Shown piece by piece: positions 1 through 7,009 of a stretch of DNA of 11,471 nucleotides; the stretch's first letter is position 1; every line of letters starts with the position of its first letter. The notes under the pieces were generated by a model that searched no databases, had not been told where the DNA came from, and saw only the letters and a list, made by a program, of their open reading frames with translations. This DNA is from Candidatus Opitulatrix cubana (GTDB lineage Bacteria; Actinomycetota; Actinomycetes; Actinomycetales; Bifidobacteriaceae). The stretch is taken from contig JAITBJ010000060.1 in NCBI GenBank assembly GCA_031283665.1, positions 1-11,471 on the forward strand. Direction: 5' to 3'. Position numbers and translations under genes: made by a program.

Positions 1-110
1 AAAATAGTCAAAATCAACTCCAAAATCAAAATACAGGAGGAATCTCTGAGTACTTAAATGCCTACGATTTAGTAAATGGCTCTACTGATTTTCAAGGCAA
101 AAAATGGTAA
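1..110 (+). CDS. C-terminal fragment of an unidentified protein, probably a partner of the ABC permease
   Basis: An open frame enters from the left edge (first full codon at 3) and stops at TAA 108-110. The visible 35 residues start with a Gln/Asn-rich stretch and end in ISEYLNAYDLVNG...FQGKKW. Only 9 nt separate the stop from the next ATG, and the next gene's Shine-Dalgarno overlaps this stop, so the two genes are almost certainly co-transcribed. In NitT/TauT/ThiXYZ-type operons the gene before the permease encodes the substrate-binding protein or the ATPase, so one of these is the likely identity. The visible part has no diagnostic motif, so this assignment rests on context only. Confidence 0.55.
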   Translation, partial: NSQNQLQNQNTGGISEYLNAYDLVNGSTDFQGKKW

Positions 111-113
111 AGG
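108..113 (+). promoter_or_regulatory. Ribosome binding site of the ABC permease gene
   Basis: TAAAGG lies 6 nt before the ATG at 120 and overlaps the stop codon of the upstream gene. This supports ATG 120 as the start and suggests translational coupling. Confidence 0.5.
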
Positions 114-119
114 CAAAAA

Positions 120-866
120 ATGTTTTTGAGCTGGAAATTAAGACTTTATAGAATTGCAAGTACGTGCTTCTGGCTCATAATTTGGCAAATACTCGGGTCT
201 TTATTCAAAATAGAGACTACACCTGCTACAGTATTTCAAGAGCTAATAAAATTAGCCACATTTGAAACTCTTAATATAGTTTTATACACATGCTGCTTGG
301 TGGTTTTAGGCTTCTTAATATCATTTTTGCTTGGGCTTATTTTCGCATATATAGCTTACAAGTCCACACTATTTAGAGTTTTAATAGATCCAATAGTAGC
401 ATTTTGTAGATCCACTCCTATAGTTGTGATAATTATGGGACTTTTACTTTATTTTTCGCCAGTAAACGTAGGTGCTGTGATTATTATCATCACGGTGGCG
501 CCAATTATTTATCTAAACACTTTTTCAAGTTTAGAAAATATGAATAAAGAACTTGATGAAATTGCTGATGTGTTTGGAGCAAGCATCTTTACACGAATCT
601 TTCGCGTTCACTTACCCCAAATAGTTCCATCCCTTTTTGCGTCAAGCAATATAGGAATAGGATTCGCATTCAAATCAGCAGTGACCGCTCAAGTTATCAG
701 CCTAACCGCTGGCTCTATTGGAGAGCAGATTTATTTGGCAAAACTATATATAGATTCTAATTTGCTTTTTGCATGGCTGGTGATAATACTAGCAGTGGGA
801 AGCTTTTTGCAGTTTTTAGTAAGTTTCATTTTTTCCAAAGTAGCACATAATTACAAGATAGGGTAA
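120..866 (+). CDS. ABC transporter permease, NitT/TauT/ThiX-like (BPD_transp_1)
   Basis: Integral membrane subunit of an ABC importer. The 248 residues are mostly hydrophobic, with about six likely membrane segments (around 11-30, 52-80, 98-132, 168-196 and 213-240, some of them double). The cytoplasmic EAA loop that docks on the ATPase is visible at about 147-166 (EIADVFGAS...HLP), with the expected Ala, Gly and Leu-Pro positions. The length is normal for the family. The C-terminal part (GSIGEQIYLAKLY, then FAW) resembles ThiX-type permeases linked to uptake of thiamine pyrimidine precursors, but this is from memory of the family, and substrate cannot be read from a permease alone. No ATPase gene follows, so the ATPase and binding protein must lie upstream or elsewhere. 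It is probably the last gene of its operon, since the NUDIX gene 27 nt downstream has its own promoter. Confidence 0.88.
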   Translation: MFLSWKLRLYRIASTCFWLIIWQILGSLFKIETTPATVFQELIKLATFETLNIVLYTCCLVVLGFLISFLLGLIFAYIAYKSTLFRVLIDPIVAFCRSTPIVVIIMGLLLYFSPVNVGAVIIIITVAPIIYLNTFSSLENMNKELDEIADVFGASIFTRIFRVHLPQIVPSLFASSNIGIGFAFKSAVTAQVISLTAGSIGEQIYLAKLYIDSNLLFAWLVIILAVGSFLQFLVSFIFSKVAHNYKIG

Positions 867-878
867 AGGTGTTATTCG

Positions 879-887
879 TGATAGAAT
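879..887 (+). promoter_or_regulatory. Extended -10 promoter for a leaderless NUDIX mRNA
   Basis: TGATAGAAT (TG at 879-880, -10 hexamer TAGAAT at 882-887) is followed by 6 nt and then ATG at 894. This places the transcription start on or next to the A of the start codon. There is no Shine-Dalgarno sequence in front of this ATG. The same 9-mer with the same spacing precedes orn and the pseudouridine synthase gene. No convincing -35 element is visible. Confidence 0.7.
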
Positions 888-893
888 AGATAT

Positions 894-1481
894 ATGATGT
901 CGCCAGATCTTTTTGCTAAAGGGGTTTTCAAAAAACCAACTGCTGCGAAAGCAGAAATCTCCCCTACTACAGCTTTTTCTGATCCTTTTAAAAATGCAAA
1001 AAGAGCTCAAAAAGTTCCCGATGAAGAAATAAGGTGGCATAATAAATTAGATGATGTGGAGGAGCTTACAGAATATTCTGCAGGCGGTATTATAATTAAC
1101 GGCTCTCAAGTGGTTCTAATTGCTAAATTATCACGAAAAAATAAAAAAGACTGGACTTTTCCAAAAGGTCATATCGAAAAAGATGAAGCTCCTGCAGATG
1201 CAGCAGTAAGAGAAGTGTTTGAAGAAACTGGTTTGCAAACTCATATAGTTGACCGACTAGGCGTAACAGACTATTGGTTTTTTGCAGGAAACATAAAAGT
1301 CCATAAATATGTTTATTATTTTATATTAGAGGCAGATGGCGGGGCGCTCAAAACAGAAGAAATTAGTGAAGAAAATATAATAGATGTTCGCTGGATTGAA
1401 AAAGATGATTTGCAAAATAAATTATCTTATCCTGCAGAGAAGAAGTTAGTAAAATTCGCTTTTGACCGTATGAGTTTATAA
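894..1481 (+). CDS. NUDIX hydrolase (MutT4/Rv3908-like)
   Basis: Nucleoside-diphosphate-linked hydrolase, probably cleaving damaged or excess nucleotides or related metabolites in the cytoplasm. The complete NUDIX box (G-x5-E-x7-RE-U-x-EE-x-G-U) is at about residues 92-114: GHIEKDE, then REVFEETGL, so all metal-binding Glu residues are present. It is preceded by SAGGIII (62-68) and WTFPKG (87-92), as in MutT-like enzymes. The first ~45 residues are a charged tail outside the domain. As the first gene of a NUDIX–DUF6049–murJ block it corresponds by position to mycobacterial Rv3908 (mutT4). The start at 894 is supported by the promoter 6 nt upstream; ATG 897 is the alternative. Substrate specificity cannot be told from sequence. 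Confidence 0.93.
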   Translation: MMSPDLFAKGVFKKPTAAKAEISPTTAFSDPFKNAKRAQKVPDEEIRWHNKLDDVEELTEYSAGGIIINGSQVVLIAKLSRKNKKDWTFPKGHIEKDEAPADAAVREVFEETGLQTHIVDRLGVTDYWFFAGNIKVHKYVYYFILEADGGALKTEEISEENIIDVRWIEKDDLQNKLSYPAEKKLVKFAFDRMSL

Positions 1482-1483
1482 AG

Positions 1484-3586
1484 GTGTCAATTATAAAAGT
1501 GTTTATGCGCAAATTTTTAGTTTCTTTTTTTCCAATTTTTTTATTTGCAGCCTCTTTTTTTGCAAACTCTCAAACTGGTGAAAAATTTGCTAATGCGCAA
1601 GCTCCTCAAGCAGAACCAACTCTGCAGCTAACATTAGACTCCCTATCTTATATATCGAGCGCGAAAAGCAATTTTGAAGTATCATTTTACGCAAAGATTC
1701 CTGAAAACGATCAGACCTCTAATAAAGGCAATACTGGTAGAGATAATGCTAATAGAGATAATACCGATAAAAGTTATACTTTGCAAAACACACGCTTTGT
1801 ATTATGTATAGACCCATCTACTACTCTTTCCACGCGAACTGCTCTTGAAAGTTGGGCTAACGGATCTGATGAAAGCAATTCTTCAAGCTTTAATAATTCC
1901 TGCTTATTTTCAAGTCAATATAACATTTCTTCACAGGAGAGAATCACTATGTCTTACAAAATGTCTGATTTTGGATTTGACTCTAGCACGGTTTGGGGAC
2001 CTAAAAGAGTTATGATCTTTCAAGAGGGAAAAAACTTTGATCAATCTATAAAAACTTTTACAGTTTTTGATGGTGTAAATAAACCACAAACTCCTTTAAA
2101 TCTTTCTATTGCCGCACATTTTGATGATATATCATATTATAAACCATCTATCACTGATGAAGCAAAAGCTGTGAGTAGATCAATAGCTCCAGCCGGAAAT
2201 CTAAATAAACTCTCGCGATTTGCAAATATCAACAAAAATATAACACTAATAATAGACCCAGCTATTTATTCAGCACTTGAACTTGCATCAGATAATGAAG
2301 ATGAAAAAAAAGTTTCTGCTTTCAAAAAATTGCTCAAGGGCGATACTTATTATTTACCATATGATGATATAAACATTACTGCATTAACCCATAATAACAC
2401 TAATCTTTATAATTTAGGAGTTTATAATCTATTAGGGGCTGCAGCATACAAAAACTCTAATAAAACTATCGCGTGGTTTAATCAAGGTCAAATAGATAAG
2501 GCTGTTATAGAAGCGCTAAAAAGTTCGAACATTAAAAAATGTATTATAGTTCCTGATAATAGCACCAATGATAACATTTTCACACCAACTCCTGAAAACA
2601 CAATTCCTGCAGAGGGCGAACCAATTTTTGGCTACACTGCTGATTTCACACTATCAAAAACTTTATCTGGTGAAGCTACAAGTGAAAAAGCTAATAGCGA
2701 AAATACACCCACTGGCAGAATTGCAAGATTTATGGCAGAAACTGCATTCATAAATATGGAACTGCCCTCTATTTCGCGAACTGTCCTCGCCGCATTTGAC
2801 AGAACTGCTATAGAAAAGTTTTCTGATAGCGATTTATCAAATCTATCAAACGCTATGCAAAGTGCTAATTGGCTAAACTTTACAAAGTTTTCTGATATTA
2901 AAGAGCCAGGTCCTGCAATGCAAATGCCTGATGCAGCGGCACCAAATCCTGCAGAATTAAATCACTTTGATATGGCAACTATTTACAGCAATTTAGATAA
3001 AATATCAGATTTTTCTAACGGCATATCTCTTTATAATTCCTCTCAAAACTTTATATATAATTATGCTGCACGACTTGCCTCTCAAAGCCTAGAAAAAAAT
3101 ATACCCAAACGCTCAGAACTTTTTAGTCAACTAGACTCTGTGACAAATTCCTTATTAGATACTGTGAAAATAAGCACAAGCGATTCTGTAAATATATTAG
3201 CCTCTGATATACAGTTTTCAGTCGGAATAAAAAACACTCTTGGCAAAAAAGTAAAACTAAATCTGCATATAGACCATAATAATTATATTACTACTGATAA
3301 AGATTCTTATCCTGTAGAATTAGAGCCAAACTCTCAGCAGTCCATAAATATACCGCTTCATGCAAGAGCTAATGGAAGCACAAGTATAAAGCTAACTCTA
3401 TTTAGCGGAAACGGTAAGCAAATAGGAAACTCAGTAGAACCAAAAGTAAACATTTTCGTTCAATTTACCACAGTAGGCACAATAGTGTTTTTTGCACTGC
3501 TTCCAATTTTATTTGTTATAGGACTTATTAGAACAATCAAAAAGCGCTCAACAGTAGACACGCGCCAAAAGGGATTAAATGTCTAA
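1484..3586 (+). CDS. Secreted, C-terminally membrane-anchored DUF6049-family protein
   Basis: Large protein (700 aa from GTG 1484) of the kind found between the NUDIX gene and murJ in Actinobacteria (counterpart of Rv3909). Its role is unknown; the conserved linkage to murJ suggests work at the cell envelope. It has a signal peptide (Arg-Lys at 9-10, hydrophobic core about 11-24, possible AxA cleavage near 37-39), an Asn/Ser/Asp-rich exported body, and one membrane helix at about 662-683 followed by Lys-Lys-Arg and a short cytoplasmic tail. A low-complexity insert at about 77-98 contains a short tandem repeat. The start is uncertain: GTG 1484 lies 2 nt after the NUDIX stop, while GTG 1499 and ATG 1505 (starting MRKFLVSF) give a more usual signal peptide. 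AAAGG at 1480-1484 is too close to the first and far from the others. It overlaps murJ by 8 nt. Confidence 0.8.
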   Translation: MSIIKVFMRKFLVSFFPIFLFAASFFANSQTGEKFANAQAPQAEPTLQLTLDSLSYISSAKSNFEVSFYAKIPENDQTSNKGNTGRDNANRDNTDKSYTLQNTRFVLCIDPSTTLSTRTALESWANGSDESNSSSFNNSCLFSSQYNISSQERITMSYKMSDFGFDSSTVWGPKRVMIFQEGKNFDQSIKTFTVFDGVNKPQTPLNLSIAAHFDDISYYKPSITDEAKAVSRSIAPAGNLNKLSRFANINKNITLIIDPAIYSALELASDNEDEKKVSAFKKLLKGDTYYLPYDDINITALTHNNTNLYNLGVYNLLGAAAYKNSNKTIAWFNQGQIDKAVIEALKSSNIKKCIIVPDNSTNDNIFTPTPENTIPAEGEPIFGYTADFTLSKTLSGEATSEKANSENTPTGRIARFMAETAFINMELPSISRTVLAAFDRTAIEKFSDSDLSNLSNAMQSANWLNFTKFSDIKEPGPAMQMPDAAAPNPAELNHFDMATIYSNLDKISDFSNGISLYNSSQNFIYNYAARLASQSLEKNIPKRSELFSQLDSVTNSLLDTVKISTSDSVNILASDIQFSVGIKNTLGKKVKLNLHIDHNNYITTDKDSYPVELEPNSQQSINIPLHARANGSTSIKLTLFSGNGKQIGNSVEPKVNIFVQFTTVGTIVFFALLPILFVIGLIRTIKKRSTVDTRQKGLNV
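1738..1762 (+). repeat. Short direct repeat inside the DUF6049-type gene
   Basis: The 10-mer TAGAGATAAT occurs at 1738-1747 and 1753-1762, a 15-nt period. It encodes two near-identical Arg-Asp-Asn units in the low-complexity linker. The period is a multiple of 3, so copy-number change would keep the frame. Two copies only, possibly replication slippage. Confidence 0.5.
3567..3574 (+). promoter_or_regulatory. Ribosome binding site of murJ
   Basis: AAAAGGGA sits 4 nt before ATG 3579, inside the end of the preceding gene. It fixes the murJ start and the 8-nt overlap (3579-3586), and shows that internal operon genes use Shine-Dalgarno initiation here. Confidence 0.6.
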
Positions 3587-5327
3587 AAGTTTTGAGCCAC
3601 CAGTAGATACTGTCGTTTTAGACACTAATGAAATTAAAAAGCGCCTACAGCCTAAAACTAATATAGCAAAGCAAACATCAGTTTTAGCATTAGGTACACT
3701 CTTTTCAAGAATCACAGGTCAGCTGCGTTCAATAGCCCTTGTAGCCGCTCTTGGGGCTACAGGAATAGCGGCTAACTCATTTGATATCGCAAATAATATA
3801 CCAAATACAATGTTAGTGATTATTTCCGGTGGCATATTAAACTCTATTTTAGTGCCACAAATTATAAAAGCTCAAAATCAAAAAAACTCCCAAGAGCGGC
3901 TAAACAAATTGCTAACTCTTTTTGGGATTATAATTCTTATCATTACTATTTTGCTGACACTTGCTGCTCCTTTTATTGTAAGACTATATGCAGGTATACA
4001 TTGGACTATGCCACAAATTGAACTTGCTATAGCGTTTTCATATATTTGTATGCCGCAGATTTTTTTCTACGGGCTCTATACTATTTTAGGGCAGGTCTCA
4101 TCTGCTAATGAGCGGTTTGGCATTTATGGATGGGCTCCAGTGGCAAATAATATAATATCTATTACAGGGTTTATTACATTTATTATTTATATACGGCATA
4201 TCCATACAATTGACTCTGTTAACAACTTATCAAGCTGGAATGCTCCTATGATTGCTCTTTTATGTCTCACAGCCACTTTAGGAATTGTAGTGCAGTCTCT
4301 TTTAATGTTTATACCTTTGAAAAAGTCTAATTTCAAATACAAAATTAGTTTTGGATTAAAAGGTATTGGTTTGAGAGAAATAACAAACGTGTCACTTTGG
4401 ACATTCTTAATAGTTTTATTAGAAGAAATAGTGGCGCTGGTATTTATAAAAATAGCATCTGACGCACCAATTGCTGCTGCAGGATCAGACCCTGCTTCCC
4501 AATTATCTATTGCTGGAAATGCTTCTTTTACGCAGGCAGTGATTATTTATATAGTCCCTTATTCACTGGCGGCTGTGTCAGTAGCCACTGCTATGTTCAC
4601 TCAGCTTGCAAAAGATGCAACTGAAAAAAATGTGCGCGCTGTAGGGGAAAAAATTATATCGGGAATTAAAACAGTAACTGTGTTTATGGTCATTTCATTT
4701 TTAATAATTTTACTTGAAGCTAATCATATTGTGAAAGTTTTAATTCCCTCTGCTTCTACTTTTTCGTTTGATGCGATTTGCTCATTGCTTGTGCCGTTTT
4801 CATTTGTGCTAATTCCTATTTCAAATATACTTTTAATGAAAAAGGTTTTCTTTGCATTTTCAGATGCTAAAAAAGCATTTTTATATTCCTTACCTTATGC
4901 AGCAGTATCTCTTGCATTAGTAATAAGTTTTTCCTTATTTGCACCGCCTAAAATATGGACTATTTTAGTAGTTGTGAGTGCTGTGATAGCTTATTGGGTA
5001 GATTATGGTTTTTTCACATGGGGGCTAAAAAAAGAGTTAGGCTCTGCTTTTAATACACAATCTTTAACTGGGTTTTATATTAAAGAGGCAATGGCTGCAA
5101 TTCCAACTGCATTAGTTGGTTTACTTGCAAAATGGCTACTTGGGTGGACTTATCTTTTAGGATGGTTTGAAGCCCTATTCCAGTTAATTATAATAGCAGG
5201 GTGTATGACAGCAGTATATTTATTTATGCTAAAAATGCTAAAAGTGGAGCAGCTTCATTTTTATACAAAGCCAATAATTGCAGCTAGTAACAAATTAAAA
5301 CAGCGGCTTTTCCGCAAAAAACCGTGA
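3579..5327 (+). CDS. murJ: Lipid II flippase MurJ (MviN family, MOP superfamily)
   Basis: Polytopic membrane protein that moves lipid II from the inner to the outer face of the cytoplasmic membrane for peptidoglycan synthesis. After a ~33-residue cytoplasmic tail the first helix carries GTLFSRITGQLR (39-50), with Arg44 and Arg50 matching the SR..G..R motif of MurJ TM1. PNTMLVIISGG and LVPQI follow in TM2, as in actinobacterial members. The pattern of hydrophobic segments fits about 14 helices, and the protein ends in a basic tail (KLKQRLFRKKP). At 582 aa it is close to the flippase core length. It lacks the large cytoplasmic extension (pseudokinase-like and extracellular domains) of the mycobacterial protein. 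The start is supported by AAAAGGGA 4 nt upstream. Its TGA stop (5325-5327) doubles as the TGA of the orn promoter. Confidence 0.93.
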   Translation: MSKSFEPPVDTVVLDTNEIKKRLQPKTNIAKQTSVLALGTLFSRITGQLRSIALVAALGATGIAANSFDIANNIPNTMLVIISGGILNSILVPQIIKAQNQKNSQERLNKLLTLFGIIILIITILLTLAAPFIVRLYAGIHWTMPQIELAIAFSYICMPQIFFYGLYTILGQVSSANERFGIYGWAPVANNIISITGFITFIIYIRHIHTIDSVNNLSSWNAPMIALLCLTATLGIVVQSLLMFIPLKKSNFKYKISFGLKGIGLREITNVSLWTFLIVLLEEIVALVFIKIASDAPIAAAGSDPASQLSIAGNASFTQAVIIYIVPYSLAAVSVATAMFTQLAKDATEKNVRAVGEKIISGIKTVTVFMVISFLIILLEANHIVKVLIPSASTFSFDAICSLLVPFSFVLIPISNILLMKKVFFAFSDAKKAFLYSLPYAAVSLALVISFSLFAPPKIWTILVVVSAVIAYWVDYGFFTWGLKKELGSAFNTQSLTGFYIKEAMAAIPTALVGLLAKWLLGWTYLLGWFEALFQLIIIAGCMTAVYLFMLKMLKVEQLHFYTKPIIAASNKLKQRLFRKKP

Positions 5328-5333
5328 TAGAAT
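5325..5333 (+). promoter_or_regulatory. Extended -10 promoter for a leaderless orn mRNA, overlapping the murJ stop
   Basis: TGATAGAAT (TAGAAT at 5328-5333) is followed by six bases (CTTTTT) and ATG 5340. The TGA of the element is the stop codon of murJ. There is no Shine-Dalgarno before the ATG. It is the same 9-mer at the same distance as in front of the NUDIX gene. Confidence 0.7.
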
Positions 5334-5339
5334 CTTTTT

Positions 5340-5885
5340 ATGAATAAAAGCAATATGGACGCACCTGCACTTCTTTGGATAGACTTAGAAATGACAGGGC
5401 TAGACCCTGAAAAGGACAAAATACTTGAAGTGGCTGCTATTATTACAAATTGGAAGTTGGAAAAAATTGCAACATATCAAGCAGCACAAAAAGTTGATGA
5501 AAAACTTGTAAAAGAGCGTATGGTAGGCCCTTTTTGGGATGGAGTGAGCACAACTCGTGATAAACTCATTTCGCAAAATGCAGCTGCAAAAAAAAGTGCA
5601 AAAGCAGTAGAAAAAGAGCTTTTAGATTTTATAAACCCATATTTTGAAAACGCTACGCCCGTTTTAGCAGGAAACTCTATTCATCAAGATAGATTATTTA
5701 TAGCAAAAGAATGGAAAACGCTAAATCAAAAACTTCATTATAGAATGTTAGATGTTTCCTCTCTAAAATTAGTGTTTGAAAATGTTTATTCTATTCAGTT
5801 TATTAAGAAAAAAACTCATAGAGCGCTAGATGATATTGAGGAATCTATTGGCGAATTAAAGTTTTATCTAAAAGAAATTAAATAA
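5340..5885 (+). CDS. orn: Oligoribonuclease (DEDDh 3'-5' exoribonuclease)
   Basis: Degrades 2-5 nt RNAs, the last step of mRNA decay, and also the pGpG made from cyclic-di-GMP in species that have it. All exonuclease motifs are present: ExoI WIDLEMTGLD (Asp15, Glu17), ExoII GNSIHQDR (Asp117) and ExoIII HRALDDIEESI (His160, Asp165). The length of 181 aa is typical. The usual GNSICQDR has His instead of Cys here, which is a minor change. The start at 5340 is favoured by the promoter 6 nt upstream; ATG 5355 is the alternative. The gene is monocistronic and converges on the pseudouridine synthase gene with a 10-nt gap. It sits directly after murJ, where many actinobacteria have sigM or trxB. Confidence 0.95.
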   Translation: MNKSNMDAPALLWIDLEMTGLDPEKDKILEVAAIITNWKLEKIATYQAAQKVDEKLVKERMVGPFWDGVSTTRDKLISQNAAAKKSAKAVEKELLDFINPYFENATPVLAGNSIHQDRLFIAKEWKTLNQKLHYRMLDVSSLKLVFENVYSIQFIKKKTHRALDDIEESIGELKFYLKEIK

Positions 5886-5886
5886 C

Positions 5887-5910
5887 TAAAAAATGCTAAA
5901 ACTCTTTAGC
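5887..5910 (-). terminator. Candidate rho-independent terminator of the pseudouridine synthase gene
   Basis: On the minus strand GCTAAA-GAGT-TTTAGC (5910 to 5895) can form a perfect 6-bp stem with a 4-nt loop, followed by A and six T (5893-5888). The stem includes the last codons and the TAG stop of the gene. The stem is short and AT-rich, so it may be weak. On the plus strand no T-tract follows, so it would not obviously stop orn transcription. Confidence 0.45.
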
Positions 5911-6909
5911 GCTCAGCAGTTTATACGCCATTTGCAAATCATCTGGAAGCGGCGCTGAAAACTCCATTTCTTTATTCAAAACAGGATGAATTATTTGCAG
6001 TTTAGCAGAATGCAAAAAAGGACGAGCCAATTTATAATCTGATGCTGTTTGCGAGCTTGCTCCGTAAAAAGTATCCCCTAAAACAGGATGACCCATTTCA
6101 GAAAAATGAACTCTTATTTGATGAGTTCTTCCAGTTGCCAATTCAATATCTACTAAATCACCCACAGAATAAGACTCTCTAACCTTATAATGCGTGATTG
6201 CGCGTTTTCCAGATTCCACTATAGCAAATCTAAACTTGCGCTTTGCTGATCTTCCAATAGGAGAATCTATAGTGGCAAACTTTTCTTTTAAATGACCTTG
6301 AACTACTGCCACATAATTTTTAACAACATTTATATGACTTTTAAACGCCTCAAGCATATTATCATAAGCTAATTGCGATTTGCATATAAGCAGGACTCCT
6401 GAAGTGCCCACATCTAATCTTGAAACTATTCCAGGAGGCTGAATATCCTCTAAATCGCTATATTCCTTATCATTATATATTTTGCTATTATACACTTTAT
6501 CTTGCACGATTTTGGAATCTTTTATAGATGGCAAAACGCCGCTTTCCACTAGCGAATTGAAAACATCCGCGCCTTGAAAGCTTTTTGCTTCATGAGTCGC
6601 CACTCCTGCTGGTTTATTCACGACCACAATATCTTTATCGTTATACAGTATAGGTATATCAGCAAAAAGCTTTGGTTTATCTTGCTGCGTGTTATCAACG
6701 CTGAATATATCACCAGTTTGAAGTATATATGATTTACTAACAGTCTCTTTTTCAATATCTCTATTCTCAATACCAGCCTTTGAAACAAGTTTTATTTTTT
6801 CATTTTTTATCATATCTTGAACTTTTGCACGAGACATTTCTAAAAGAGCAGATAACCCTAAATCAGCTCTTTTACTGTTTAGACTTTCAGGTATAGCCAC
6901 TTCTTTCAT
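5896..6909 (-). CDS. RluA/RluD-family rRNA pseudouridine synthase with N-terminal S4 domain
   Basis: Converts uridine to pseudouridine in RNA, most likely 23S rRNA, as for RluD. An S4-like RNA-binding region is at about 12-70 (ADLGLSALLEMSRAKVQDMI). The catalytic domain shows VNKPAGVATH (97-106), SRLDVGTSG (163-171) with the predicted catalytic Asp166, and LATGRTHQIRVHF (257-269) followed by GHPVLGD. The length of 337 aa is usual. Two oddities: the family HRLD motif reads SRLD here (codon TCA), and a Lys/Asp/Tyr-rich insert lies at about 130-157 just before the active-site motif. The start at 6909 is supported by an extended -10 element 6 nt upstream. In many actinobacteria this gene follows lspA, but no lspA is present here. 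The exact target uridine cannot be assigned. Confidence 0.92.
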   Translation of the reverse strand: MKEVAIPESLNSKRADLGLSALLEMSRAKVQDMIKNEKIKLVSKAGIENRDIEKETVSKSYILQTGDIFSVDNTQQDKPKLFADIPILYNDKDIVVVNKPAGVATHEAKSFQGADVFNSLVESGVLPSIKDSKIVQDKVYNSKIYNDKEYSDLEDIQPPGIVSRLDVGTSGVLLICKSQLAYDNMLEAFKSHINVVKNYVAVVQGHLKEKFATIDSPIGRSAKRKFRFAIVESGKRAITHYKVRESYSVGDLVDIELATGRTHQIRVHFSEMGHPVLGDTFYGASSQTASDYKLARPFLHSAKLQIIHPVLNKEMEFSAPLPDDLQMAYKLLSAKEF

Positions 6910-6915
6910 AATATA

Positions 6916-6924
6916 ATTCTATCA
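6916..6924 (-). promoter_or_regulatory. Extended -10 promoter for a leaderless pseudouridine synthase mRNA
   Basis: On the minus strand TGATAGAAT (6924 to 6916) is followed by TATATT and then the ATG at 6909-6907, again a 6-nt gap. There is no Shine-Dalgarno before this ATG. It is the same 9-mer as in front of the NUDIX gene and orn, but on the opposite strand. Confidence 0.7.
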
Positions 6925-6995
6925 GCCTTACAGCGTCTTACTCTGCCACAGAATAAATAAAATCGGAGCAGCGGTGGAGCTATAGATTAGATTTG

Positions 6996-7009
6996 TATAA
7001 TATATTATA
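6996..7009. repeat. 14-bp AT-only palindrome at the end of the DUF4832-like gene
   Basis: TATAATATATTATA is a perfect palindrome that covers the stop codon (TAA, minus strand, 7007-7005). It contains TATAAT on both strands. It has no G/C pairs and no T-tract, so it is not a convincing terminator. It may be chance in AT-rich DNA or a weak -10-like site. Confidence 0.4.

Noticed and set aside
35..72. AGGAGG at 35-40 with ATG at 58
   Set aside because: The AGGAGG bases encode Thr-Gly-Gly in the upstream gene, and the ATG opens only a 4-codon frame before TAG. The spacing is also too long.
816..1040. 74-codon reading frame on the minus strand
   Set aside because: It lies over the end of the permease gene and the start of the NUDIX gene, crosses their promoter, and its protein has no recognisable pattern. 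It is a shadow of real genes.
2568..2753. 61-codon reading frame on the plus strand
   Set aside because: It is fully inside the DUF6049-type gene in another frame, with no ribosome binding site or domain.
5303..5315. GCGG-CTTTT-CCGC hairpin near the end of murJ, as a terminator
   Set aside because: The stem is only 4 bp and is followed by an A-run, not a T-run, on the plus strand. It lies inside coding sequence.
6925..7004. Terminator or small RNA between the DUF4832-like gene and the pseudouridine synthase gene
   Set aside because: I found repeated GCTCC units on the minus strand, but they are direct and not inverted, so there is no stem. Nothing else beyond the promoter and an AT palindrome is visible.
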